Shown: positions 18,506-26,154 of the stretch, in pieces
Layout of the letters: every line of letters starts with the position of its first letter
How positions within the stretch are numbered: the first letter of the stretch is position 1
From: an uncultured Clostridiaceae bacterium
GTDB lineage: Bacteria; Bacillota; Clostridia; TANB77; CAG-508
Direction of reading: 5' to 3'
Assembly: GCA_947577025.1 (NCBI GenBank)
Contig: CANPTO010000018.1
Coordinates: 1 to 43,364, forward strand
DNA: 43,364 nucleotides
Notes under the pieces: model-generated
The model's input: the letters and a program-made list of their open reading frames with translations, nothing else
The model's database searches: none
What the model was told of the DNA's origin: nothing
Position numbers and translations under genes: made by a program

Positions 18506-19879
18506 TTATCTCACTTCCCTATTTTTATATTTTGTTTTAGTTTGTTGCAATTCTTCATTTCTTGTTTGCCTTTCTATTCTTATTACTTCTTTAATTTCTG
18601 GGTTATCTTCAATTATTTGATTAGCAACTTTCAAGCTATTTCTATAATCTTTTAGAATTGTAGTGCATTCATCTCTTTTGGTTTTGTATTGTTTTATCAA
18701 CTCCTCATCTGTGCAATTTCTTAATTTGTTTCTGTATTTTTGCCTTATTCCAGTTACTTCTGCAATGTTCTTTTCAGTTCGTGAAATATAGCTTTTTACA
18801 TCACCTGTTGTTTGTAGTTTTTCTTTTACAATTAGCCTTATTTCATTAGAATATCGTTCCATTTTTCTTACTGCTCTTTTCATTTCTGGAGATAATGGCT
18901 GTCTGCATTGTTGCTTTTGTGGGTATAGTCCTAACAAGTGAAATAGCAATAAAAAAAGAGCTTCAAGCCCTGTAATTTTACTTATATCTTTGAATTTTCC
19001 ATTAAACATATATACTTTATTTTTCTTATATGTCTTTCTAGGTTTTATAAATTTATAATACTGTTCTTGCACATAACAAGGGTTATTGAATACTCTATCT
19101 GCAATTTTTCTAGGTGTATATTGTTCCCCTAACTGATACATTCTTGTTGCTTTTTTATCATTTATTGAACGAATTGTTGCATATTTTCGGTTTGGATCAT
19201 CATTGATAATATAACCTTTTTTATACATTGCCTTTTTAAATTGTGCATAGCTTACACACATTTCTAGTGTTTCATCTATTGCTTTTCTCATTAGATTATA
19301 TTTCGTTGGCTCTCCTCTTTTTTCTGCAAAATATATATTTCTTGGTGTTTTTCCTTTTGGATTCTTAATTACTGTTAGATTATTTTCATTACATAATTCA
19401 TCTGATAAACATCTAAAACGATAATATGCTCCTTTATTACAATTAAACTTTTTACCAGTAAACATATTAACAGAACACACAACAAAATGATTATGATATG
19501 TGCCTGTATTGAAATGTGTTGCAACTAATACTTGGTGTTCTCCCCACATTTTTCTTGCAAGTTGTACTCCTATTTTATGAGCAAGTTCTGGAGAAACTTC
19601 GCCAGTTTTGAAACTTTGATATGCGTGATATGCAATATTGCCTGTGCATTTTCCAAACTTTTCTTGTGTCATTTTCATTTCTTCAAAGGCTGTTTCTCTA
19701 TTACAATTTACTCCAGTTACATATAAAGTTTTTTCTTTTTCATCAACTGTTTTCTCATTGTTTTCTGCATATAATAATACTTGTTTTAAGTCACTAAAAT
19801 TTGTTTTTTCTGGGTTAGCTGCATAATTAACTACTCGTGATAAACTATCCTTAACTGCCCATATTTTTGTTGTAGCCAT
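18506..19879 (-). CDS. mobA: MobA-type relaxase (MOBP-like)
   Basis: 457 residues from ATG 19877-19879; GGAG lies 9 bases upstream. Relaxases nick one strand at oriT and lead it into the recipient. The catalytic metal-binding motif is H122 followed by TYHNHF (H129, H131). An early tyrosine (VVNYAANPEKT, Y19) is the candidate nicking residue, and AYHAYQSF (about 84-90) is the conserved second motif of this group. The C-terminal 150 residues are charged helix. The gene overlaps mobC by 29 bases, the usual mobC-mobA arrangement. With no coupling protein or secretion genes nearby, transfer must use a helper system such as that of the surrounding ICE or another element. Confidence 0.85.
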   Translation of the reverse strand: MATTKIWAVKDSLSRVVNYAANPEKTNFSDLKQVLLYAENNEKTVDEKEKTLYVTGVNCNRETAFEEMKMTQEKFGKCTGNIAYHAYQSFKTGEVSPELAHKIGVQLARKMWGEHQVLVATHFNTGTYHNHFVVCSVNMFTGKKFNCNKGAYYRFRCLSDELCNENNLTVIKNPKGKTPRNIYFAEKRGEPTKYNLMRKAIDETLEMCVSYAQFKKAMYKKGYIINDDPNRKYATIRSINDKKATRMYQLGEQYTPRKIADRVFNNPCYVQEQYYKFIKPRKTYKKNKVYMFNGKFKDISKITGLEALFLLLFHLLGLYPQKQQCRQPLSPEMKRAVRKMERYSNEIRLIVKEKLQTTGDVKSYISRTEKNIAEVTGIRQKYRNKLRNCTDEELIKQYKTKRDECTTILKDYRNSLKVANQIIEDNPEIKEVIRIERQTRNEELQQTKTKYKNREVR

Positions 19880-20195
19880 CTTCATCATCTCCATTACTTT
19901 TTGAATTATAAATTACTAAAAAATTGTGTTCTATAACTTCTAAACATTCATCTATTTTGTCTATATCTAACTTAAAAATATCATTTTTTAATTGACATAT
20001 TTGTAAATAAACTTGATAAAATTCTTTATCTGGTATTGGATAAATTTTTTGTTTTAGTCCTGTTTTTCTTAAATAATTTGATAAAGATAACTTACTTTTT
20101 TTTGCTTTTTGTTGTAATTTTTTCTTCTCATTTTCACTAACTCTTACACATATTTGTACTACTTTTTCTTTCAAAATTTCTTCACTTCCTTTCAT
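19851..20195 (-). CDS. mobC: MobC-like relaxosome accessory protein
   Basis: 114 residues. The N-terminal half VQICVRVSENEKKKLQQKAK...LSLSNYLRKTGL is the ribbon-helix-helix-like pattern of MobC/MbeC proteins that bind oriT and help the relaxase open the strands. The C-terminal half (YQVYLQICQLKNDIFKLDID) is helical. It overlaps mobA and starts directly after a hairpin-rich stretch that is a good oriT candidate. The length fits the family (about 110-130 residues). Confidence 0.8.
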   Translation of the reverse strand: MKGSEEILKEKVVQICVRVSENEKKKLQQKAKKSKLSLSNYLRKTGLKQKIYPIPDKEFYQVYLQICQLKNDIFKLDIDKIDECLEVIEHNFLVIYNSKSNGDDEDGYNKNMGS

Positions 20196-20330
20196 ATTTT
20201 TAGCTGGGGTTATAGGGGTGCAAAACCCCTTTCAACGAATGTTGTCGGCTTTGTGTGCTATACAAAGCCTATGCTCGCTACACTGATAGATAAATCTATC
20301 AATACTGATTTTATTAACTAAAAAAAGAAG
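20196..20330. other. candidate origin of transfer (oriT) of the nested element
   Basis: A 130-bp non-coding stretch right before mobC with three inverted repeats: AGGGGTGCAAAACCCCT at about 20214-20230, GGCTTTGT-N7-ACAAAGCC at about 20250-20272, and GATAGATAAATCTATC at 20285-20300. Position upstream of mobC-mobA and the GC-richer hairpins next to an AT-rich nick region fit oriT sites of mobilizable elements. The nick site cannot be assigned. Confidence 0.6.
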
Positions 20331-20347
20331 TCTTTTAAGGCTTCATT
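20326..20347 (-). terminator. terminator after the DUF6075 gene
   Basis: Minus strand GAAGCCTT, short loop, AAGACTTC (one mismatch), then TTTTTTT. Confidence 0.6.
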
Positions 20348-20357
20348 TCACATTTTT

Positions 20358-20774
20358 TTATCTGCTTTCTCGTTCAAAATTTTTCTCTCTTGTATATTCT
20401 GGATATCTTATTTTTATTCCCTCATAAAAGTATGGTGCATAACTACAACAAAATATTTCACTTACATTATATTTGTTGGAAACTTTTTCATTTTCAATAT
20501 CTTTTTCACTATCATAATTACATCTATTCCATAAACTAAATGCCATTCTTGTTACTTTCTCACTTGTACTTGTTTGATATGCTCCGTTTATTGAATCAAT
20601 ATTTATTTCTCCTGTTTTTAAATTAAATATTTTATTGAAATTATCTCTCGTTGTTTCGCATATTCCTAATGTATAAACTATCGCTTTATAATACACATCT
20701 GTTTTTCCCATCTGCTCCATTTCTTTATATTTGTTGTTCCAAAATTCTTTGTGTTTACTATCTATAAATTTCAT
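20358..20774 (-). CDS. DUF6075-like protein
   Basis: 138 residues. MKFIDSKHKEFW opens the protein, followed by YYKAIVYTLGICETTRDNF, a central GAYQTSTSEKVTRMAFSLWN, and the C-terminal YAPYFYEGIKIRYPEY. I recognise this pattern as the DUF6075 family, which is frequent in mobilizable and conjugative elements of Firmicutes and has no known function. Length fits. It lies between the oriT region and the RepA-like ATPase, so it belongs to the mobility core and not to the cargo. No catalytic motif seen. Confidence 0.7.
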   Translation of the reverse strand: MKFIDSKHKEFWNNKYKEMEQMGKTDVYYKAIVYTLGICETTRDNFNKIFNLKTGEINIDSINGAYQTSTSEKVTRMAFSLWNRCNYDSEKDIENEKVSNKYNVSEIFCCSYAPYFYEGIKIRYPEYTREKNFERESR

Positions 20775-20799
20775 ATTTTAAAATCCTCCTTAAATATTT

Positions 20800-20990
20800 T
20801 TTGTGACAGTGTGACAATGATGACAACAGTGACAATGATTTTATGATAACGGTGTTGTCCTATATCTATTTTCAATGTCATCATTGTCATCGTTGTCACA
20901 TTCCTTTATTTTTAGGTGTTTCTTCATTGTTATTATTCTCTTTTGAAACTTCTAACTTGTTGTCACACTTGTCACTGTTGTCATCATTTC
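20800..20990. repeat. cluster of TGACAATGATGACAA-type repeats in both orientations
   Basis: Plus strand has GTGACAGTGTGACAATGATGAC and relatives at about 20803-20840, and TGTCATCATTGTCATCGTTG at about 20876-20897, i.e. the same unit reversed. A third reversed group (TTGTCACACTTGTCACTG) is inside the end of the ATPase gene near 20957-20983. The unit TGACAA/TGATGACAA and its spacing look like iterons or a binding array next to a RepA-like ATPase gene. Confidence 0.55.
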
Positions 20991-21945
20991 TTAAAATAAT
21001 TTGTCTGCTATTTCTATTTCTAACAATATCATAAGTTATTTTACTTTCTTTCAGTTTACTATAATGATATTCATTCAATATTTTTGTAATAACTGTTGGT
21101 GCAATTTCTTTTTCTTCTAGTTCTGCTAATAATTCAGTAGCACTGCCTTTCCATTCATTTTTATTTTTCATAAAGTCTATTATATTCAATATAACTGTTG
21201 GTGTTTCTCTTGTTTCTATTTCTTTTTGTTTTGCTCTATTTATAAGTTCCCAATCGCAATTATTGAATCTCAAAATAAACTCTTGATATTCGACATCTCT
21301 ACCAGTTATATATAAGGTTGCTGTACTCTCTGTTCTTGATTTCTTTTCTAGTATAAATGTTGTATCACTACTTCCCATTATTCCATTTGTTCCCGAAACT
21401 TTATTGAACACATCATTGTCGCCCTGTTTTCTTATATGGTGTACTGCTATTATTGCTATCTTGTTTTTATCTGCAAAGTCTTTTAGTATTGATATATCTC
21501 CATAATCACTAGCATAAGAAATATCATTATTTGTATTTCGTACCTTTTGCAATGTATCAATTACTATAAGTCTTGTTAGTGGGTATTTCTTTATATAGTT
21601 TTCTAATTGCTCAATCAAGCCATTAGATATTTTATTTGTAGATATAGCAAAATGTAGCTTACTGTTAGCTTCATTTGTTATTTTAAATAATCTGTTTTGT
21701 ATTCTTGCTAGTGTATCTTCTAAACATAAATATAAAACATCACTTTCTTGTGTTTGTAGTTCCCATATAGGCTCTCCTTTTGAAACTTGTAAGCATATTT
21801 TAAGCATTAGCCAACTTTTCCCAATTTTAGACGCTCCACAAAATAAATGAAAACCAATAGGCAATATCTCATCTACTATAAATTCTGTTTCTTTTAGTGG
21901 GTTATACAATAATGTTTCTGCATCTATTGTTTCTAATTCTTTCAT
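20896..21945 (-). CDS. RepA-like AAA ATPase (AAA_25 type)
   Basis: 349 residues. RecA-fold ATPase related to the RepA helicase of mobilizable plasmids: Walker A GASKIGKSW (about 37-45), a KGEPIWELQTQESDVLYLCLED segment, Walker B LIVIDTLQKV (about 125-134), a sensor AIIAVHHIRKQ, and GSSDTTFILEKKSR. The C-terminal 100 residues form a winged-helix-like part and an Asn/Glu-rich tail. Several elements of this type replicate transiently after excision, and this ATPase would load or act as the helicase. A cluster of iteron-like repeats lies at its 3' end. An inverted repeat at 21969-22010 precedes its ribosome-binding site. Confidence 0.8.
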   Translation of the reverse strand: MKELETIDAETLLYNPLKETEFIVDEILPIGFHLFCGASKIGKSWLMLKICLQVSKGEPIWELQTQESDVLYLCLEDTLARIQNRLFKITNEANSKLHFAISTNKISNGLIEQLENYIKKYPLTRLIVIDTLQKVRNTNNDISYASDYGDISILKDFADKNKIAIIAVHHIRKQGDNDVFNKVSGTNGIMGSSDTTFILEKKSRTESTATLYITGRDVEYQEFILRFNNCDWELINRAKQKEIETRETPTVILNIIDFMKNKNEWKGSATELLAELEEKEIAPTVITKILNEYHYSKLKESKITYDIVRNRNSRQIILRNDDNSDKCDNKLEVSKENNNNEETPKNKGM

Positions 21946-21968
21946 TTTGCAATTTTTTCTCCTTTCCT

Positions 21969-22010
21969 TTTACTAGCTGAAGAAAAGTATATTGCTTTTC
22001 AGTTAGTAAA
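21969..22010. promoter_or_regulatory. inverted repeat upstream of the RepA-like ATPase gene
   Basis: TTTACTAGCTGAA and TTCAGTTAGTAAA pair with one mismatch around a 16-base centre that itself contains GAAAAG / CTTTTC. It lies immediately upstream of the Shine-Dalgarno of the ATPase gene. It could be an operator or an attenuating hairpin. Confidence 0.4.
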
Positions 22011-22083
22011 AAAATAAACCCTACATCAATGTTTTTACATTAGATATAAGGCTATATATTTCTTTTATATTCATTTTTTCTTT

Positions 22084-22467
22084 TTAGTTATATACATACT
22101 CATTATATATTATTTCTTCGGCTCTATTTTTAATATTATTCATTCTAGCCACCCATTCTAATTGATTGTTAGCTTTTAAATCTTCTGTAACATTTTCTTG
22201 TTTGGCTAGTTTTGTTATTATACTTGCTAAAAGAGAATTACACTTTTCATCTATTGAATGTAAATAAGTGTTTAATTTGCCATCTAGTCTTAATTCAGTA
22301 CATAAAGGAATATTATGCTTTTCAATATATCTTAAATGTGCTTTTCCATATCTTCCAATAGTAAAGTTTGTATCTTTTGGTATTGTTAAGTTTGGGAAAT
22401 AATAATCTCCTTTTAGTGTGTAAGTTATTCCTGTTCTTTCATCAACATATTCATTTTTTAATTCCAT
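22084..22467 (-). CDS. tnpV: TnpV-family protein (stand-alone copy)
   Basis: 127 residues from ATG 22465-22467, with AGGTGG 8 bases before it; four earlier codons of open frame have no site. Family features: GDYYFPNLTIP, IGRYGKAHLRYIEKH, LNTYLHSIDEKCNSLLASII, LAKQENVTEDLKANNQLEWVARMNN and a closing RAEEIIYNEYVY. TnpV is a small protein of Tn4451-type elements of unknown biochemical role. It lies next to the serine recombinase and in the same orientation. A homologue is written out of frame inside the methylase-helicase gene at 6582-6932. Confidence 0.85.
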   Translation of the reverse strand: MELKNEYVDERTGITYTLKGDYYFPNLTIPKDTNFTIGRYGKAHLRYIEKHNIPLCTELRLDGKLNTYLHSIDEKCNSLLASIITKLAKQENVTEDLKANNQLEWVARMNNIKNRAEEIIYNEYVYN

Positions 22468-22536
22468 AATTATTACCACCTTTCAATTTGATTTTACTTT
22501 ATATTATAGGCTTTTTCAAATGTGCGTTTTGTTATT

Positions 22537-24774
22537 TTAAGCTGTAACTCTTTCTTTTCTATTGTAATAATTCTTAATATTGTGCATTCTAGTTCTTTCT
22601 TTTTTACATTCTTCAGAACATACATTTTTATTATGAGCAGTTGTTTTAAAAGTTTTACCACATATTTTACAGGTTTTTTCAAATTCTTTAGGAGATTGCT
22701 GTTTTATTTTTTCTTTATCACGATAGTAATATTCTTTTTTCTTTAAATTCCTGTTTTCTCTTTTACATTCCTTTGAACATAATAATTCTTGAGCATTAAC
22801 TGGCATAAATGTTTTACCACAAATTATACATTTTCTTTCTTGTAATGGTAGTGCTTTTTTGTGTTCATTATAATATTTCATTCTTGTATTCTTTAATGAA
22901 ATTTTTTTACATTCTTCACTACAAGACTTTTGTTGAGCATATTGAGGATAAAAAGGCTTATTACATACATCACAAACTTTTTCAGAAAATAGATGTCCGT
23001 TATTTTCAGCAAGTCTTTCTTCTTTTTTCCTTTGTTGGTATGCTTTTTGATAGTCTTTTTTCCATTGTTCTTTGTGTTTCTCTTTTTCTTTTTTAGCCTT
23101 TTGATTTTTACTTTGAATTTCTTGCAATTCTTCATTTGTATATTCTAGTTCATATTTTCCTATAAAATTAAAGTAAATATCTACTTGTTGAGTACGATTA
23201 GGCTTTTTTCCCTTTGCTTGATAAACAATAATTTTATCTATAAGTTCTCTTACTAATTCTTGAGTTATTTCAGTTGGATATTTATATTTTTTTATCAGTT
23301 CAACAAACTTCTTAACATTAACTTTTGGAGGTTGTTTTTCATTTTTCATATTATCTGTTAGAGTTTTTATTTTTGTTTCAACTTCTTTTTGTTCTTCATC
23401 ATATTTTTTCATCAATGAAATATATTGCCTTTCTGGTAGTAACTTATTGATATAATTTTCATATAAACTTGAAATAAGTTTGTCCAGTTCATCAAATCTG
23501 CGTTGCAATGTTCTTAAATCTGCTTTATCTTGTGTTGGCTTTTTATTTTGATTATTATTCCATTTATTTTTTAGTTCTTCAATAAAGGATTCTTCATCTT
23601 CAATGATTCGTTTAGATATAACCCTTAAATATTCTAGTAATATTTCCTTTAAATCATTATTATTGATATAGTGTGCCGTACAAGTGCCTCTTTTTCCTCT
23701 ATAATCAGTACAAACATAACCTATAGTTGGTATGGACTTATTTAGTTGATACCTATATATTAGTTTTTTATTACAGTCTGAACAAAATAATAATCCGTGA
23801 AAAGTAGCTTTATTTCTTATATCATCATTATCTCTTGTTTGAGGTGCAAATCTTCTATTTCTTTGAGCCTTATCCCATAACTCTTGTGATATTATAGGCT
23901 CGTGTGTATTAGGGAAAAAATATTGTTCTTCTTTAGTTGCTTTTCTTCTTTTATTAAGTTTGAAATTTGTACTAATAGTTTTTCTTAAAATTGTATGTCC
24001 TAAATATTCTTGCCTATTTAAAATAGTTACTACTGCACTTGCTTTCCATTGACAATATCCTACTGGTGCTATATAGCTTACTTGTTCTGGATGATATTCC
24101 ATAGCAAACGCTGCAGGAGTTAGCACTTTTTCTTCTGTTAATATATCTGCTATTTCATACGCATTCATTCCGTTTGCTGTCATTTCAAATATACGCACAA
24201 CAACTTTTGAAGAAATTGGATCAACATATAATGTTTGTTTATCTCCTAATTTTCTATAATAGCCATAAGGAATTGAACCACTACATCTTTTTCCCTCTTG
24301 CATTCTTGAAGAAAATATAGATTTTATTTTATTACTTGTATCTTTTGAATACCACTCGTTCATTATATTCAAAAATGGAGCAAAATCATTTTGAGAGGGA
24401 TTTTCACTCTCACTATCTACATTATTGTTAATTGCAATAAAATGAACATCTTTTTTAGGAAATAACATATCAGTATAAAAGCCTACTTGTAAATAATTTC
24501 TACCTAAACGGCTCATATCTTTAACAATTACTGTTCCTATTTTATTATTTTCTATATCATCAAGTAATTGTTGAAATCCTGGTCTTTTAAAATTTCTTCC
24601 AGTATATCCGTCATCTGTGTAATGCTTTATATTTACAAAGCCATTTTTTCTTGCATAATCTTCTAAAAAGTTCTTTTGATTAGAAATACTGTTTGACTCT
24701 CCTTGTAGTTCATCATCTCTTGATAATCTCTCATAAAGGGCTGTAATTCTATCTAAATCCTTTATTTTAGCCAA
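22537..24774 (-). CDS. large serine recombinase (TnpX/TndX-like) with three C-terminal zinc-finger repeats
   Basis: 745 residues; start is TTG 24772-24774, preceded by AAGGAGG. The resolvase domain has catalytic Ser18 in YERLSRDDE, then SISNQKNFLEDYA, TDDGYTGRNFKRPGFQ, VKDMSRLGRNYL. Next are a recombinase domain and a zinc ribbon (FCSDCNKKLIYRY...GTCTAHYI). After a coiled coil comes an unusual extension from about residue 600 to the end: three tandem C-x2-C-x13-C-x3-C units (Cys 601/604/618/622, 649/652/666/670, 702/705/719/723), each like C-x2-CGK-x-F. Typical relatives are 530-710 residues long without such a triple array. It integrates and excises the nested element at the CCACA core in parA. 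Confidence 0.92.
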   Translation of the reverse strand: MAKIKDLDRITALYERLSRDDELQGESNSISNQKNFLEDYARKNGFVNIKHYTDDGYTGRNFKRPGFQQLLDDIENNKIGTVIVKDMSRLGRNYLQVGFYTDMLFPKKDVHFIAINNNVDSESENPSQNDFAPFLNIMNEWYSKDTSNKIKSIFSSRMQEGKRCSGSIPYGYYRKLGDKQTLYVDPISSKVVVRIFEMTANGMNAYEIADILTEEKVLTPAAFAMEYHPEQVSYIAPVGYCQWKASAVVTILNRQEYLGHTILRKTISTNFKLNKRRKATKEEQYFFPNTHEPIISQELWDKAQRNRRFAPQTRDNDDIRNKATFHGLLFCSDCNKKLIYRYQLNKSIPTIGYVCTDYRGKRGTCTAHYINNNDLKEILLEYLRVISKRIIEDEESFIEELKNKWNNNQNKKPTQDKADLRTLQRRFDELDKLISSLYENYINKLLPERQYISLMKKYDEEQKEVETKIKTLTDNMKNEKQPPKVNVKKFVELIKKYKYPTEITQELVRELIDKIIVYQAKGKKPNRTQQVDIYFNFIGKYELEYTNEELQEIQSKNQKAKKEKEKHKEQWKKDYQKAYQQRKKEERLAENNGHLFSEKVCDVCNKPFYPQYAQQKSCSEECKKISLKNTRMKYYNEHKKALPLQERKCIICGKTFMPVNAQELLCSKECKRENRNLKKKEYYYRDKEKIKQQSPKEFEKTCKICGKTFKTTAHNKNVCSEECKKERTRMHNIKNYYNRKERVTA

Positions 24775-24817
24775 CTAATTCTCACCTCCTTCGTACACGG
24801 TTTTGTTATATATACTC

Positions 24818-24982
24818 TCAATATAATTTAAGTATATAATAAATATTTCTATGTGGGTCTGCATCTACTAATAATACTTTTTTATTATTTTTTGTTAATG
24901 CTATACCTAAATTAAAAGTTGTTGTTGTCTTTCCTACTCCACCCTTTTGGTTTGCTATTGCTATCGTTTTACATTTTGACAT
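24818..24982 (-). pseudogene. parA: parA, N-terminal part with P-loop
   Basis: 54 residues from ATG 24980-24982 (AGGAGG 8 bases upstream). It carries the deviant Walker A of ParA proteins, [16 protein letters not shown], and VLLVDADP, and then runs into element DNA ([11 protein letters not shown], stop). Proline 43 is the last native residue. The missing remainder is at 14350-15051, 9.8 kb away. The promoter and start signals stay here, so a short P-loop peptide may be made while the element is integrated, and intact ParA only after excision. Confidence 0.9.
24852..24856. other. att junction, right (core TGTGG)
   Basis: End of parA codons for VDADP on the minus strand. Beyond it the reading frame continues only as [11 protein letters not shown] before a stop. 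It matches the 5-bp core at 15047-15051. Confidence 0.75.
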
Positions 24983-25010
24983 TTGCTTTGCCTCCTTCCT
25001 TTTAAATTTA

Positions 25011-25087
25011 GCCTTTTATTAAAGGCTATGTAACATTTCATATTGAAATGGAAAAAGCGAATTAATTTAGTTTATCAACTCGCTTCT
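25011..25087 (-). terminator. hairpins between two element genes
   Basis: AAGCGA / TCGCTT at 25052-25087 followed on the minus strand by TTTTCC ends the gene at 25096. CATTTCA / TGAAATG (25033-25049) and AGCCTTT / AAAGGCT (25011-25028) lie between it and the parA start. Confidence 0.5.
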
Positions 25088-25095
25088 ATATGTCT

Positions 25096-25446
25096 TTATC
25101 TTTCTTTTTCCTTTGTTCCTTTTTCCCTTTTTTCTATTTCTTTAGATTCTTCTTCTATCATTTGTTCTAATTTTTTAACTCCAAATACAGAAACATCCAT
25201 TAATAGTTGTTTTCTCACTATTATATTTTCTTTCATTATTTCTGTATTGTATTCTACTAATAACTTTTCTATTTTTTGTTTTGAATTTATATCTGGAAAT
25301 ATTATCTTGTTGCTACTAATCGTCCATTGTTTATATCTTAATAAGTAACCTAGAAATCCCTTTTGTCCATCCTCATCATACTGATGCAATATTTCATTAT
25401 TAAATAATTCTTTATCATCAAATTTTAAAATATTTTCTTGTTCCAT
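25096..25446 (-). CDS. hypothetical protein of the outer integrative element
   Basis: 116 residues from ATG 25444-25446; GGAGG lies 7 bases upstream, and the six codons before it are not needed. Sequence: MEQENILKFDDKELFNNEIL, FLGYLLRYKQWTISSNKIIF, LLVEYNTEIMKENIIVRKQL, and a highly charged C-terminal tail (EEESKEIEKREKGTKEKE). Mainly helical, soluble. No family recognised. It sits upstream of parA, in a run of small element genes at the right end, and may be regulatory. Confidence 0.6.
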   Translation of the reverse strand: MEQENILKFDDKELFNNEILHQYDEDGQKGFLGYLLRYKQWTISSNKIIFPDINSKQKIEKLLVEYNTEIMKENIIVRKQLLMDVSVFGVKKLEQMIEEESKEIEKREKGTKEKER

Positions 25447-25502
25447 TTTTTTACCTCCTACCATAGATTACAATTTATTTTTTATTAATACAAATGTGTT
25501 AA

Positions 25503-25802
25503 TTATCTTACATCTTTATTTTTATTGTGCTTTTTCTCATATTCCTTCTTTATTCTTGAATGAATCTTTACTGCATTATTATTGTCGTATTCTTTTTCTA
25601 TTGATATTTTCCCTTTCTCTAAAAAGTCTTTTGAAAGAATAAACTCTCCTGTATCTAAAAATTCATATCTGCCCTCTTTATCTTTGCCAACATACATTGC
25701 TGTAACAGGCATATTACAATTACTTGAAATAGGAATATTTACCGTCAAAAATGTTCCTATTTCTAATTTTTCTAAATATTCTATTGCCTCATCTTTTTGC
25801 AT
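25503..25802 (-). CDS. small conserved element protein, unknown function
   Basis: 99 residues with GGAGGG upstream. The N-terminal two thirds look like a small beta-barrel or sheet domain: AIEYLEKLEIGTFLTVNIP, MPVTAMYVGKDKEGRYEFL, DTGEFILSKDFLEKGKISI. The tail is lysine-rich. I have seen similar short proteins with VTAMYVGKDxxGRYxFxDxGxFxLS near ParA in Clostridiales conjugative elements, but know no function. It follows the 30-residue gene at 25886 and precedes the gene at 25096, probably one operon with weak internal hairpins. Confidence 0.6.
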   Translation of the reverse strand: MQKDEAIEYLEKLEIGTFLTVNIPISSNCNMPVTAMYVGKDKEGRYEFLDTGEFILSKDFLEKGKISIEKEYDNNNAVKIHSRIKKEYEKKHNKNKDVR

Positions 25803-25824
25803 AGTATCATTCCCTCCTTTTTTA

Positions 25825-25857
25825 ACACAAAAAATAACAAGTCATTAAAACTTGTTA
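25825..25857 (-). terminator. terminator after the 30-residue small gene
   Basis: TAACAAGT (25835-25842) and ACTTGTTA (25850-25857) form a perfect 8-bp stem; on the minus strand ATTTTTTGTG follows. Confidence 0.65.
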
Positions 25858-25885
25858 CTAAAAAATTATATATTTAGTTATTACA

Positions 25886-25978
25886 TTAATTTTCTTTTGG
25901 TAATACTTCTTTGCAGTAATCTTCTATTATTTCTAATATTTCATCATCATTTGAAAAATCATTTATCTTTTCTTCCAT
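25886..25978 (-). CDS. small acidic protein, 30 residues
   Basis: Reading frame MEEKINDFSNDDEILEII..., 30 residues, ending CKEVLPKEN. GGAGG is placed about 6 bases before ATG 25976-25978, and a good terminator follows the stop, so this is likely a real small gene. Very acidic with one short helix. It is the first gene of the element next to the uvrB junction. It could be an excisionase-type or regulatory microprotein, but no motif supports this. Confidence 0.5.
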   Translation of the reverse strand: MEEKINDFSNDDEILEIIEDYCKEVLPKEN

Positions 25979-26052
25979 AGATACCTCCATTTATCTCTCT
26001 ATTTTTCATTACACGAATTTTACACGAATTAGGTCACAAACTTTTTTTGTTT

Positions 26053-26145
26053 GTTTAGTTTTATTTAGTTTTTTTAGGCTTATTTAGTCATTTTTTACTA
26101 AACTAAATAAAACTAAAAGGGACTAAAAGTGGCTAAATAAAGCCA
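26053..26145. repeat. large AT-rich inverted repeat at the element-uvrB junction
   Basis: TTTAGTTTTATTTAGTTT (26054-26071) and its perfect complement AAACTAAATAAAACTAAA (26100-26117) form an 18-bp stem. Inside and outside it further TATTTAG/CTAAATA units occur (GGCTTATTTAG near 26078, CTAAATAAAGCC near 26133). It ends a few bases before the uvrB junction. Confidence 0.7.
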
Positions 26146-26154
26146 TTCTTGGTG

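Larger units (their letters stand above)
15052..24856. mobile_element. nested integrative mobilizable element (serine recombinase) inserted in parA
   Basis: Its ends split parA exactly: TGTGG (CCACA on the parA strand) occurs at 15047-15051 and 24852-24856, and only one copy is needed in intact parA. The serine recombinase gene ends 80 bases from the right end, as usual for these elements. Contents in between: TnpW-like, membrane protein, two paralogues, Xre, ParB, MobA, MobC, an oriT candidate, DUF6075, RepA-like ATPase, TnpV and the recombinase. There are no conjugation genes, so it is mobilizable, not self-transmissible. None of its genes contains an in-frame CGG or a frame break. Confidence 0.85.

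Noticed and set aside
22494..23135. Alternative minus-strand frames inside the recombinase C-terminus (62 and 80 codons)
   Set aside because: They are lysine-rich shadows of the Cys/Lys-rich zinc-finger repeats, without homology or ribosome-binding sites, unlike the TnpV overlap.
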